Of a stretch of 64,000 nt of DNA, positions 53,501-64,000 are shown piece after piece. The notes under the pieces are model-generated. The model was not told the origin of the DNA. It searched no databases and saw only the letters and a list, made by a program, of their open reading frames with translations. Positions within the stretch are counted from its first letter, which is position 1. Each line of letters begins with the position of its first letter. The DNA comes from Cryoendolithus antarcticus (lineage: Eukaryota > Ascomycota > Dothideomycetes > Cladosporiales > Cladosporiaceae), in contig NAJO01000055.1 in assembly GCA_002077065.1 (NCBI GenBank), positions 1-64,000 on the forward strand. The letters run 5' to 3'. The position numbers were made by a program, and so were the translations under genes.

Positions 53501-55155
53501 GGCTGACCTACTTGACGGCACTGGAAACGATGGAGACCGTGGCATCCTCACTGCTGCATTTGCCGAGCTGCTCGTCACAGATGGTAACCCGCGTGACTTC
53601 ATCGCTCTCATCGACCGCTTCGTGGAGGATACCGACACTTACTTCGGCGAGCCACTGTCAGAGGCTCAAGCTCAGGGCGACGTGACTACGTCCGGCCATA
53701 AGCGATCGAGGTCGGTCACTAACACTGGCTCCGTCGGATCAAATGCATCCTCTTTGCGACGCAAGTTCGGCTTCGGTGGATTGTCTCGAGAGAACAGCAA
53801 GTCCGAGCAAGACTCGAAGATGACTTCTGTTTGGCGCAGTCTGAGCAAGAGCACTCGTGGCGAGAGCCCGGGTGGCGGTATCTCTCGCGGAACGCTGCAC
53901 AGATCGCAGTCTACGGACATTGACGCGCGAGTGCCGTTGCGACCCGTTTCGCAAGACGGTGCAGCTCTGCGCAAGCCGCCCACTCTTGACGAAGTAGCAC
54001 CGCTCTCCAGCCAATCCCCGGCACTCAGTGCCGGTCTCTCGACGATAGGCGAGCATCCATGCCTGATCCCGAAATCAGGACCACCAAAGAAAAAGCGCCG
54101 CAGCTCCCTCTCCGACATCAAGGCGCTCTCTGCCACCCAGAAGTCTCCAGCTTGGTCGCCGCCAGCTCAGCGTCGCCAGCTTCCGGTTGCTAGTCCCTTC
54201 AGCACGATCGACAAGTCACTGCCGAACTCACCAATGCCCTCTACACCCTCGAGCAGAGGTGGTAGCGGTCGCTTCGGCACGCCATTGGCAGGCTCGCCAC
54301 GCCCGCGTCTGCCGGCTTCGTTCCGAAAAGAGAACGAGGCGCCTTCAAAAGCACTGTCCTACAGTCCAGACAAAGAGGCGGTCGACTCGACGAGACCGAA
54401 GTCCAGCGCTGGACCGCCCACAGACCCGTCAATTAGCCCCTTGCGGCAAATCTCCAACATCCCCATGCTCGGCTCCGTCAAAGCCTCAGCGTCTCCCTAT
54501 CGTACTGGCCCAATCCGCAGTGGACTGTCCGAGCGTCCAGGGTTGGCAAACATCATTAAGAAACCGTCGCCTGAGCCCGAAAAGGCTAGAGCGCTTACGC
54601 TCGGTGTCACTCCGACGACTTTGACGGCTTCGCCTTCACCAACGAAGAAGCTGAAGATGCAAAGTCCGGTCAAGCTCAAGGAGAGGGTCGGCAGCTTGCA
54701 GAACGAGCTCGATCGTATCGGTGAGGAGCTTAGCACTGGCAACAGTGCGAAGACCGCCGAGGTGGCGAAGCAAGTCGCTGCGCTGGCCGCGAAGGTGGAG
54801 GAGTTACGCAGTTTGGTGACAGGTTCACTCACCGTACGTCTACCATCGTGTCCTTCGTACAGCTTTACATACCTTGCTGACTCACACACAGGTCTCCGAA
54901 GCCAAGTCCCGCAACCTCGACACCCTCTACCGCGAAGCCAACTCCGAGAACGAGGCGCTCTACGCACGTTTCAATGACGAGATGGGCAGGATTTTCAAGG
55001 CTGTGCGGGCTGCTCCTGGAGCTTCCGGGGCTGGCGGTGTGGAGGAGCTGAAGAAGCAGCTTAGAGAGGCGCAGGAGGAAGCTGGGAAGTTGAGGAGGGA
55101 GAATGCGAGGTTGAAGCGGGAGGGCGCTGGGCTGAGGGCGCAACTTAAGGAGTGA
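50575..55155 (+). CDS. Rho guanine nucleotide exchange factor with a RhoGAP-like region (3 exons)
   Basis: Predicted regulator of Rho-type GTPases in polarity or cytoskeleton control. Exons 50575-52599, 52659-54833 and 54892-55155 give 1487 residues. The DH (RhoGEF) domain lies at about 230-420, from KELNELLETERNYVARLGEA to LLIEPVQRLPRYNLYIDGI, the latter being the conserved DH helix. A PH-like region follows (LTLLLFTDSIVFLTR). After the first intron, about 860-1035 resembles a RhoGAP fold (LSTYMLALQARKGNIVGRHL ... FDRYFKTALATLTPQNQRAF, MRLLADLLDGTGNDGDRG). I do not see a clear arginine finger, so GAP activity is doubtful. A Ser/Pro-rich linker and a C-terminal coiled coil (EELKKQLREAQEEAGKLRR) end it. 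Confidence 0.85.
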
Positions 55156-55539
55156 AGGGCTGATGTTGTGTTTCGTGGTGTAAGGCGTTTTGGTGAGCAC
55201 GGAGTATAGATACCCATGACTTGATGAGAGGAGATGCTTGTATTATAGGCTGAGTAGTTCACAGACGGTACGCATATCGGGAAAACATTACAACACGAAC
55301 GCTTTCGCGAACACACAGCGATGACTTACTGCGAACACCTTGATCAATCTAGGTCACCAAGGGTGGAGCACGACTGTGCAGAAATAGGGCAGTGGCCAAT
55401 GTATTAATCTAATGCGCTACTTCCGTGTAGCTGCCAACCCTAAATCCCAACCTCTGCGCCCATCTCCTCCTGGCGCCATGCCTATACTCTCCTTCGCTCT
55501 CATTCTCTACCTTCCTCTCTCATTCATCTGGAAATCCAT
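55156..55539. other. Convergent intergenic region, 384 bp
   Basis: Between the 3' ends of the RhoGEF (plus) and wall-protein (minus) genes. No gene seen. Confidence 0.5.
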
Positions 55540-58500
55540 CTACAACAACACCATCAACCAAGCCACAACAACCATACCCATCAAGCTCTGCGTGCCCACC
55601 TCCTTGATATTAGCAGCAGCGCTGGCCGTCGTGCTAGGCGACGCTGTGGGCGGACCTGCAGGATCATTGTCAGTCACATGTACATCAACACTCGCCGAAT
55701 CCGAAAACATACCTTTACTGGAGGTGACGCCCTGCCGGGTGGTGGTAGCAGTTTCCGTCACAGGCGCGACAGGGCTGCTAGACACACCAGGGTAACTCCA
55801 CGTAGAGCTGGCAGCCGGGGCCGAGGACCTGGAAGTCTTGGAGCTGTAGGTCCAGGACTGCGACTCCACTAAGTTACTGGGAGACGCAGAGGCAGAGATA
55901 GCTGGAGTGGAAGCCGAAGCGGAGCCGTAGGACCAGGTTGCTGAGCCGGAAGCTGGAGTCGAAGTGGAGGCGGAGCTGTAGCTTGCAGGAGAGGATTGGC
56001 TGGCTGACGACTGGCTAGCAACCGATTGCGATGCGCTGCTGTAGGCCTGCGACCAGGATTGGCTTGCAGACGACTGGCTTGCAATCGACTGGCTCGCGCT
56101 TGACTGGCTGGATGGCACCGACGAAGCCCAGACGTACGAAGACCCGCTCGAGGTCGAGCTTGACTTGAGCACGGTCTGAGTGATCGTGACGCCCGAAGTG
56201 ACGGTCTGTGTTGTAAGCTGGGTCGTAGTCTGCGTCGTGTCGAAGCTGGCCGAGGTAGTGGAAGCCGGCACAGAGGACGACCAAGTGTGCCACGAGCTGT
56301 ATCCACTCTGGGTTGTCATCCAGGGCGCAGTCGTCGGATACGTTGTCCATAGCGTGGAGCTTGTCGTCGAGTTACCCTTAGTGTAAGCTGTGACGGAAGA
56401 GGCGGTCACGGTAGTCTTCGTATAACGGGTGCTTGTCATCGCGCTGGTCTTGTTCGCAGCAGTCGTAGTGACGCTGCTGGGATAGACCCAAGTCGTGGAC
56501 TGAGGAAGCGTCCACACTGGGCAGGTAGTGGTCGTTTTCGTGTAGACCGACGATGGGGTAGCGGTAGCTGTGATTGTAGTCACAAAGGTGTAGGTTCCGG
56601 TGGTGTAGACTGGTGGCAGAGTGCTGCACGAGGCAGTGATAAGTTTAGTGGTGATGTGCTTGCTCGTGCGCAAGGTAGTGGTCTTCTTGCCGGTACAGTG
56701 CTTGGTCGTGCACGGAACGGTAATCACAACTGTGGTGGGCACGGTGACTGTCATGACCGTGACTGGTGCTGAGCTCGTGATGACAGTAACAGGCGCCGAG
56801 GTTGTTGTCGTGTTAAGAGAGCCAGTGCGAGTGGTGGAAGTCAAGTTTGCCGGGTACGTCACATTTGCGCTGCTCGACGACGAAGAAGACACTGGTACTG
56901 GAGTGGTGGTGATGACTACAAGCTTGGAAGTTGTGCATGGCGTAATGACGGTGGTGCCATTCCGAGTGATCGTTGTGTAATCAGTTGTGCGGTCTATGAC
57001 GGTTATGGTCGACACAGACCAGGACATGCTGTAGGACGTAGAACCATTCCTGACTTCGCTATAAGTGACCGTCACGGTCGCTGTCGAGATGACAGGAGTA
57101 GTGAAAGACGTCGTGTTCGGGTAAGGCACGATGTCCGACGTCGAGTACGATGGAATACTGCCAGTCGAGTACGAACTGACGGATCCAGTCAGGGTGATAG
57201 ATGAAGAGATCTCGACGGGCATGGTCGAGGTGGTATTAGGGTAGATGACGATGGACTCCGATGTGGAGGCGATCGACGTGATGGTCCCAGCACTGGCCTC
57301 GGTCGTTGTCATTGGGACAGTGGTGTTCGAGTCCAAGGGACTGCCCGAGCTAGACGCGATCGGCGTGATAGTACCAGCACTCGTTACAGGGGCGGTGTTC
57401 AATGAGCAAAAAGGCGTAGTGAACGACGGCGCAGGAACGCCAGGGTAGGAAGTGTAACAGCCTGGGCCATAGAATTTACCGCACTGGTCGATGTAGTCTG
57501 GGCAGATGAAGACTCCACTGGTAGAAACTGCCGTGCCAATAGCGTAAATTGGAGCAGAGTAAGTCGTCGTGGCATTTTGGAATGGCGCCGAGGTAGTGTC
57601 GGGGTACGGCACAGTGCTGCCAGGCGCAGACGCTGCGTGAGTGGTGGTGGTGTTGGTCATATTCGACAATGGCGGCGCAAGGAAAGCAGAGCACATGAGT
57701 GCAGTGTTCTGGCTCTGAACAAAAGTCCCGTACCCGCTCTTGAGGTAGCAGACGCCCGAGATGGTCCCCGAGGTGACATACGTGAAGCCTGTGCATTGCG
57801 GTGTCTGCTGATCGCAGCTCTTGTAGCACTCGGCAATTGACCCGACATTGGTGCCGTTGTATGAGTTCACAGAGCTGTCGTAGCCTGACCTGACGTCGTA
57901 TGTCGCACCGTTGGCATCGGTGTAGCGCGAGCCCTCAGTGCCAGCACACGGTCCACTGGGCACAGGAGTGGCGCTGGTGGTCGTGCTACTGGAAAATGGA
58001 CCCGGCTGGGTAGAGGTAGATGCCTCACCAGTGCCAGTGACGATCGGGCCAGTAGTGAGGGGGGCAGTCGTGGTGGAGTTGGAGTACGGGCCTGGATCGG
58101 TGGAGGTGAAGATCTCGCCAGTACCAGTCGAGTATGGACCCGTCGTGATTGGCGCTGTTGGGTTCGAGAAAGTGGAGCTGGTATTGCCAAACGGACCTGG
58201 CTCGGTAGTTGTGTATGAGTCGCCGGTGCCGGTGGTGTAGATGACGCCGGTGCTCATGGATGGCGCCACAATGATCGTGGTGGTGTTTGGTGTGTACGTC
58301 ACCTCTGTAACGACGGTCGTGGTGTTGATAAACGGACCTGGCTCCGTGGACGTGGTGGAGTCGCCTGTGCCAGTCACGATCGGACCAGTGGTGATGGGTG
58401 GCGTGACGACATATGTCGTAGTATTTGGTGTCGATGGCACGTCAGTAATCACAGTCGTGGTGTTCATGAACGGACCGGGCTCAGTAGGCCCTGGCTCGCC

Positions 58501-59093
58501 AGTACCGGTAGTGAGGGGACCAGTCGTGAGCGTTAGCGGCCAATAATATGAACTCCTCCATGTGGATAAGGATGAGGTACTTATAGATGAGCTTGTTGTC
58601 ATATTTTCCCATGTCCCAGGCTCATAAGTTGAGCTCGGCCAGCCAGTGGCGCTTGCTCCGGGCGCAGTCCATGCCCCAGGTCTAAAGTAATCAGCGTACG
58701 AGGTCTCCAGGAACATTCTGACATAATTTGTCTTGGTAGGCTGCACAACTACCACCGTCGTCTCTGCTGTCATTGTCGCGGTGGTAGCCGCCGGCACCAT
58801 GTATACAGTCGTTGAGGCGAAAAGTGAGGTAGCGTTACATTCTGGCACCGAATTGATGTATGAATCTTTCTCACGGCCAACGACTAGTGTTGCCGTAGCT
58901 GTTTCCAAGCTGGAACCTGCTGGAACACTGTTGTCGGTCTGACAGTGCACCATTGTCGCTATCGTCGTGTTAGGGGCGGTGACCTCTGCGATTTGTTAGC
59001 TGTATGAAATTTAGCATCGGCAATCTGATGCTACGTACGAGAGTTGGCGCCTGCGGCTAGGGCGGCGAGGAGGAGACTGCGAGCCCTCATCAT
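55540..59093 (-). CDS. Ser/Thr-rich GPI-type cell-surface protein with PAN/Apple-like domain (2 exons)
   Basis: Predicted secreted, heavily O-glycosylated wall or surface protein. Exon 1 (59039-59093) encodes the signal peptide MMRARSLLLAALAAGANS. A 53-nt intron joins exon 2 (55540-58985); 1166 residues. Residues about 150-340 hold five or six copies of a repeat like TGPIVTGTGDSTTSTEPGPF. A cysteine-bearing PAN/Apple-like domain follows near 345-435 (CAGTEGSRYTDANGATYDV ... CYKSCDQQTPQCTGFTYV ... CYLKSGYGTF). Then come about 600 residues of Thr/Ser/Val-rich sequence, a SASQS repeat block near 1000, and a hydrophobic C-terminus (MGMVVVAWLMVLL) suited to GPI attachment. The function is likely adhesion or wall structure, by inference. 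Confidence 0.88.
55970..56130 (-). repeat. Short Ser/Ala/Gln coding repeats
   Basis: Runs of SQSSASQS-type units near the C-terminus of the wall protein, built from repeats of the codons for Ala-Ser-Gln-Ser. Visible on the plus strand as repeated gactggct words. Confidence 0.7.
57975..58530 (-). repeat. Tandem coding repeats, Thr/Ser/Pro/Gly-rich
   Basis: Degenerate tandem units of about 30-40 codons in the wall-protein gene, each with the core TTGTG or TGTGE, then EPGPF or DPGPY, then NTTT. Copies differ by substitutions and short indels, so the array is not recent, but it could still vary in length between strains. Confidence 0.75.
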
Positions 59094-60221
59094 TGCAATC
59101 GCAGACAGTACCATAGTGCTAAGCGAATGTGGTATGCAGACAGTGGTCTGCTGAACGAGAGTGCTTGGAGAACGGCGCGCGGAGCAGAGTCCTCATAGGG
59201 GATTTGAGGTGAGGCATCAGATTGTTGAAAATATTGACATTTCGCGTTTTCTTGGTGGAGCATCCGCGTCGTGCCTCTTACAACGATGAGGATGAACATC
59301 TGGGTCTAAAAAGGGGAGAGATACGAACCTACCGATAGCATGGTCCGTCAAGCGGACAGCAGCTTCACCTGTCGAGTACAGCTCATTATTGTATGCGATA
59401 ATGACCCCACCTAGCAATCATAGCTCTACGCTTCTAGTGCTCCATAACGTAGCGTTGCCTGCTAACAGGACATGAACATCGCCGAGACTGGGAAGATACG
59501 CTGTGTCAGTCGCAGCGTACCGTCACGACTCACTCTTCGACCTGAACATGTGAAGTGTCGAAGCTTGCGGCAATGCTTAGTGGCGTCATGCTACGTTGGG
59601 TTCAGCAACGGCCGTACAGTTGGGAATCGCTGTGAAGTGATACAAGCAGGCGGGTATTAAATGCACTAGTCGTGAGTGGTGCATCCGGATATAGCCTCCG
59701 TGACCAGGTGTTGTGACATGTGAGTGAATGACATCGAGGTATGTAGACCACCACACTCCACATCTGAAATCAATCACTTCTGCTCGGCATTGACAGTCGT
59801 GTGATGACAATTCCGTCGACACCCCAATCGGGGCTAGGTGCCATTGATCCAGACCGCGGCGGGTCTACGTGAGCATCACATCGAAGTGGGTGGCCAATCT
59901 GGCTAGGTCCGGTTCCACGCCAGCATAAGTGCTGGATATCGCAGTTGACAATACCCATGGATTGATTTGTGGGCTCCGGATATCAACGCGACGGATCGCA
60001 GATGAGTGAAACAATGTCAAAGATAGTGGGCGATGAACGAGGTGATGTCGAAAGGTCAGCTCCGGAGCTTTGGCGGGGCGGCCCGGTTGCCAGAACTCTG
60101 TCTTGTCTGTTTACAATCGCCAAACTCTAGATGCGATCACGAAAGACAGACGACTCGAGTACTACAACACACTTACTCGCTTCCCAGTGCGCGACACCCT
60201 CAGCCTAATACGGTGCCCAGC
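59094..60221. promoter_or_regulatory. Divergent intergenic region, wall protein / Nuf2, 1.1 kb
   Basis: Longest divergent spacer in the window; it holds the promoters of the wall-protein gene (minus) and Nuf2 (plus). Several 60-80-codon frames occur on both strands with no recognisable character. Confidence 0.5.
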
Positions 60222-61725
60222 ATGGCTCACAATCCGCGGATGAGCATGGCGGGCAACTCTCAGCAGTCAAGCCAGCAGAAGCAGCAGAGGAAGGAGGATG
60301 ATGGCGATGCTTTCATGACATTGGTATACTCAGCCGCACGACTCGTCTCGAGACTGGATACTGACAAGATGTTTAGTCCGACAAAGAAATCGCCGGCTGC
60401 ATCTCTGATATAGGAATCCCATTCGCCCTCTCCGATCTCCATAAGCCCAACCCACTCCAGATTCAAAAGGTCTTCGAATGGTTCGCCGAGCTTCTCACAA
60501 ACACCACTCGCGAGGTTGTCGCGCCAGCAATGCGCGCAGCTGCCGAATCGCTGTACGGCGAGGAAGCGGACAGAATCTACACAGCCGACACGCGGGAGCT
60601 GATGGGCTTCTTCATCACACTGAGGCGACTGCTGCAGGAGTGCGGGATCAAGGACTTTACGTTTTCAGATCTGTATAGGCCAACGCATCCGAGGCTGGTA
60701 AAGATCTTCTCGTACATTATCAACTTCATTCGCTTCCGAGAGAGTCAGACGAGCGTGATCGATGAGCACTACAACTCTTCCGAGCGGACGAAGAACACGA
60801 TTGAGGTGCTCTACCAAGCGAACCAGGAGAAGCAGGAGCAGCTCGAGGAGATGCAGCAGAACCGCAAGAATGTCGAGCAAGCGCTACGAGACAAGGAGAA
60901 GCGGACTGGGGAGCTTCGGACGCGACTTCTGGAGCTGAAGGCAAGCCAGGAGCGAGTGACAGATAAGCTCGAACGCGTGAAAAGCGAGCAAGCCAAGTTC
61001 AAAGCTATGCTGGAAGAGCGCACAGTGGCAGTGATGAACACCAGACAAGAAGCCAACAAGCTGCGACCCTATACCGAGCAGTCGCCCGCAGTCCTCGAGC
61101 AGTCCCTCCGAGATCTGCAGAACAATCTCAACCGCGACAACTCCGAGATCTTGCGGCTTGAGAAACGAAGTCGTGCCCTACAAACGAGCAGTGACAGCTT
61201 CGCCGCGCTTCACGCGGACATCACGAACTTGACACGAATACTGTCCGACCTAGCAGTGGAGCTAGCGAAGGAAGATGAGGAAGCGCAGAAGGCAGGAAAG
61301 AATCGGGACGCGCTTGTTGAGCAGACGAACAATGTGCGGGAAGTGGAGAGGCAGGAGACGATGTTGAGGAGGCAGTTGGCGAGTACGCAAAGCAAGATGC
61401 AGAAGCTGCAGGCAGATATCGATACCAAGGCTGCGAAGAGCCAGGAGCGGACGAATGAGCTAAAAGCTCTGTACGAAGAGCTGAGTCTGGAGCGGAGAGA
61501 GAAGGGAGAGGAGGTGGAGAAAAGGAGGATTCGGATTAAGCAGACGGAGAAGAAGGTATGTTATTGCTCGACTGCTTACAAACACTTGAGCGACCTGCTG
61601 ACCCGCTATAGATGGCCGACCTCAAGGAACAGATCGAACACGAAGTCCAGAGCGCCCGGGAAGAGTACATGAAGATGGAGAGCCACATCAGGCTCTACAT
61701 CACTGAGATGGAGCAGAGCATCTAA
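60222..61725 (+). CDS. NUF2: Kinetochore protein Nuf2 (Ndc80 complex, 3 exons)
   Basis: Subunit of the Ndc80 complex that attaches kinetochores to spindle microtubules. Exons 60222-60323, 60377-61555 and 61612-61725 give 464 residues. The first junction joins AFMTL to [20 protein letters not shown], the conserved start of the calponin-homology-like head. [20 protein letters not shown] and [20 protein letters not shown] complete the head. From about residue 160 the protein is continuous coiled coil ([20 protein letters not shown] onward), ending [12 protein letters not shown]. The N-terminal 34 residues are Gln/Ser-rich and specific to this lineage. The length matches yeast Nuf2 (451). The acceptor of intron 1 is TTTAG with a CTGAC branch nearby. 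Confidence 0.95.
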
Positions 61726-62145
61726 GCAGTCGACACGCCTGCATGGTGGCTGCTGGGCGGGAAGTTTGGGCTATACATCACTAGCGGAGACTCCGAGCGC
61801 CGATTCTGTGCTGAAAGACGACGTTATGATACCCACCGAGCGACTGTTGGGCGCCTTGGTCCCGCACATGTTTTCATACCTAGTAGCAAAAGCAGTGTCA
61901 GTACGAACGCGGGACACTTGACACCATCTCACGTCGTGTGTTTGCATTCAGTCAGAAGATAGAGAATTCTCCACATTGTCTTTTGCGGAATCGTCAAATT
62001 TATGGTAATCATGAGTTGCGATCAAGAAATGCAAGGTGTACGTACTTGATAGGCCCCTCGTCCTCGTACTTGAGCCTCGTTAGTTGCCCTCCCTATTCTG
62101 CCTGATTAGGTCTCTGGACTTGAACCAAATTCCACCTCAGACCCT
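61726..62145. other. Convergent intergenic region, 420 bp
   Basis: Between the 3' ends of Nuf2 (plus) and the 62146 gene (minus). AT-rich around 61980-62010. No gene seen. Confidence 0.5.
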
Positions 62146-62823
62146 TCACCAGTGCGGCATTGGACTCGGCGCTTGCTCGAAGGTGCACCACCTCTCGGCG
62201 ATCCTTCGGATCTGCACAGTTCTACCTACCCACCCTCTGCCTCCAGGACCGAAGCTCTTGGTAGTGACGTTGAAAATAGAGACCTCTTGATCCCAGGGAT
62301 CCGTCAGTGGTATAGGAGACTGCTCGACAGGCTCGCCGTCGCCGTCGACGTTCGTAGTAGGCAAAGGGATACTCTCAGCCAGGACGAGATGCATGCTAGA
62401 TCTGTTCGCTGCCTCGACTGCTAGAGCGAATGTGCGATTGAGCCCTTGCGCGGAGAAAGCGGATGTTAGGCTATGCAGCTCTACAGGGCTGAGCAGAACA
62501 AGCATGCCGGATGTTTGAGAAGCTTCAGACTGTGCAGGAAAAACGGACAGATAGGCCCGCAGATGCGAGACGTCAGGGCAGAAGACTAGTCGCACAGTCT
62601 GCGAGGTAGCCAGCATCCGTAAAGTCGGCTGTTGAAGCAGACTTGATGGTCGGACGACCGGAGATTCGGTCGTCTCTTCGCTGGCTGGTCTTTCGCTGAG
62701 TAGCTTTTGCATCAAGTCTTCCTTGTTGGAGCAGATGATGATTGTTGATGGGGAATGGTGTTCGTCGAGGACCCTTTGGACGATCGTGGTGGCTGTCGCT
62801 GTCGGCCATACGCTAGCCTTCAT
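62146..62823 (-). CDS. Conserved-looking hypothetical protein, 225 aa
   Basis: Function not recognised. Single exon with a good ATG (MKASVWPTATATTIVQRVLD). The first 130 residues look like an alternating alpha/beta fold: TIIICSNKEDLMQKLL, TVRLVFCPDVSHLRAYLSVF, GMLVLLSPVELHSLTSAFSA. The C-terminal part has a distinctive block, PWDQEVSIFNVTTKSFGPGG then GWVGRTVQIRRIAERWCTFE, which I recall from other ascomycete proteins of unknown function. The Rossmann- or RecA-like strand pattern lacks a visible Walker A motif. Divergent from the AP-3 beta gene over 231 bp. Confidence 0.7.
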   Translation of the reverse strand: MKASVWPTATATTIVQRVLDEHHSPSTIIICSNKEDLMQKLLSERPASEETTESPVVRPSSLLQQPTLRMLATSQTVRLVFCPDVSHLRAYLSVFPAQSEASQTSGMLVLLSPVELHSLTSAFSAQGLNRTFALAVEAANRSSMHLVLAESIPLPTTNVDGDGEPVEQSPIPLTDPWDQEVSIFNVTTKSFGPGGRGWVGRTVQIRRIAERWCTFEQAPSPMPHW

Positions 62824-63054
62824 GATGGCTTCTGCGAAGCATGGCGTGCCCCGTCAGTCGACGCGAGTATTGCATTCCAACCGCCGCATCTAGGAGGCTT
62901 CAGCTGCCGTCTATCGTCAAGCACGTACACGCACAAGTTGTGTCGTTGCAATTGTGAGGAAAGAGGCAACATGTCGTGGAGGTGAGGTGAGCTCCTCGGC
63001 TTGGCATTGACCTCACCTTTGATTCGAGGGCAGCGGAGTACAAGGACCCTAGCT

Positions 63055-64000
63055 ATGGAGTCGATATCGCGAATCAGCTCGCTGTTAGAGACGGGTATGG
63101 TCAGAGGATCGAATACGAATGCTCGACGCTGACCAAGACAATAGCACGCGACCTCACCCTCGAAGCAGCGAAAGATGTCGGACCTCGCAGGCAGCTCAAG
63201 GCAGTGCCAGCAGCGCAGATCAAGAAGCTGCTGGACAGCCGCAATGAAAGAGACGTCCTCGATGGGTTACGTCGCATTGTTGCTGTAAGAGCTGAAATAC
63301 TAGGGCATTCGAGCTATGGGCTGATAGTGTACATAGATGCAATATGCGAGCCCTCCACAACCCACCTTGACCTTCTTTCCTGCCGTGCTGAAGACGCTCT
63401 CGAACCCGTACCCTTCCACAAGGCCACTCGTGTATAACTACCTGCTCCATCATGCCGATCTTGATCCGGACACGACGCTGTTGTCAATCAACACTATACA
63501 GAAGTCGTTATCAGACAGTAACCCGAGAGTCAGAGCGATGGCACTCAAGACTATGGCTGGCATTCGAGTGCCCATGATCTCGCAACTCGTCAGTCTCGCA
63601 ATCAAGAAAGGCGTGAATGACCTGTCACCGATCGTGCGGAAGGCGGCAGCACTGGCATGCGTCAAGTGCGTGAGACTGGACTCGAGTACAAAGCCGCAGG
63701 TCGAGACATACCTAGCCACGCTTCTGGGCGATCAGCAGTACTACGTTGCAGGCGCGGCTGTCCAGGCATTCGTGGAAGTCTGCCCTGACAGACTCGATCT
63801 GATACACCCGGTCTACCGCAAGCTTTGCAAGATGCTGGCCGACATGGACGAGTGGGGTCAACTAGCTTTCCTTCGACTGGCTGTGACGTACGCTCGGACG
63901 TCGTTTCCACGACGAACGACACAGGTCAGACGTGCTGTAACCAAGGAAGAGAAGTCAAGAGACTTCTACGAGGATTTGGACACAACGGAAGAGCAGCCTG
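63055..64000 (+). CDS. AP-3 adaptor complex beta subunit, 5' part (runs off the window)
   Basis: Beta subunit of the AP-3 coat that carries cargo from Golgi/endosome to the vacuole. Exons 63055-63094, 63145-63284 and 63337 to the window edge. The start MESISRISSLLET joins ARDLTLEAA across a 50-nt intron. The second junction gives RRIVA then MQYASPPQPTLTFFPAVLKT. The adaptin HEAT-repeat trunk follows: LVYNYLLHHADLDPDTTLL, SINTIQKSLSDSNPRVRAMA, LKTMAGIRVPMISQLVSLAI, then VRKAAALACVKCVRLDSSTK and DMDEWGQLAFLRLAVTYART. These match fungal AP-3 beta closely. About 281 residues are present; the remaining trunk, hinge and ear lie beyond 64000. Confidence 0.92.

Overview
The window is 64 kb of nuclear DNA from a filamentous ascomycete fungus. 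Genes are dense and lie on both strands. Most are broken by one to twelve short introns (typically 48-60 nt, GTRNGT-type donors, CTRAY-like branch sites). The gene content is fungal: Aro7, Mdv1/Caf4, Nuf2, a Git3-type receptor, a Yvc1-type channel, and a serine/threonine-rich wall protein. The general look of the disordered proteins suggests a dothideomycete, but that placement is an inference from memory and is weak. I saw no tRNA, rRNA, transposon, CRISPR array or viral element.

I support 28 protein genes. Left part (0-21 kb): two unknown genes (422-3818, minus), UDP-glucose 4-epimerase (minus), a SUN-domain nuclear-envelope protein (plus), a ubiquitin C-terminal hydrolase (plus), a Git3/Gpr1-like receptor (plus), the proteasome regulator PI31 (minus), a three-finger zinc-finger factor (minus), and a Yvc1-like TRP channel in 13 exons (minus).

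Middle (21-43 kb): RIO2 kinase and the proteasome base subunit Rpn1 are divergent, followed by a GNAT acetyltransferase. Next come complex I subunit NDUFS4 and ATP synthase subunit f, head to head over 181 bp. Then a 1439-residue disordered protein, an FMN-binding oxidase-like protein, a 1455-residue coiled-coil protein with paired cysteines, and a membrane-anchored short-chain dehydrogenase.

Right part (43-64 kb): a G-patch protein, a 77-residue unknown, an RRM gene with an in-frame TAG, chorismate mutase, the mitochondrial division WD40 protein Mdv1/Caf4, a 1487-residue RhoGEF with a RhoGAP-like region, a repeat-rich GPI-type wall protein with a PAN/Apple-like domain, kinetochore Nuf2, an unknown 225-residue protein, and the 5' part of AP-3 subunit beta, which runs off the window end.

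Most genes are unrelated housekeeping functions, so no gene cluster or new defence or mobile system is evident. The points most worth following are: the in-frame stop in the RRM gene; apparent GC-AG introns in the channel and NDUFS4 genes; two 15-nt microexons; the shared promoter of two respiratory-chain genes; the cysteine-paired coiled-coil protein; and a perfect 16-bp bZIP-like palindrome upstream of the RhoGEF. Exon structures were built by hand from splice signals, reading phase and remembered family sequences. Reading phase closes for every gene listed.
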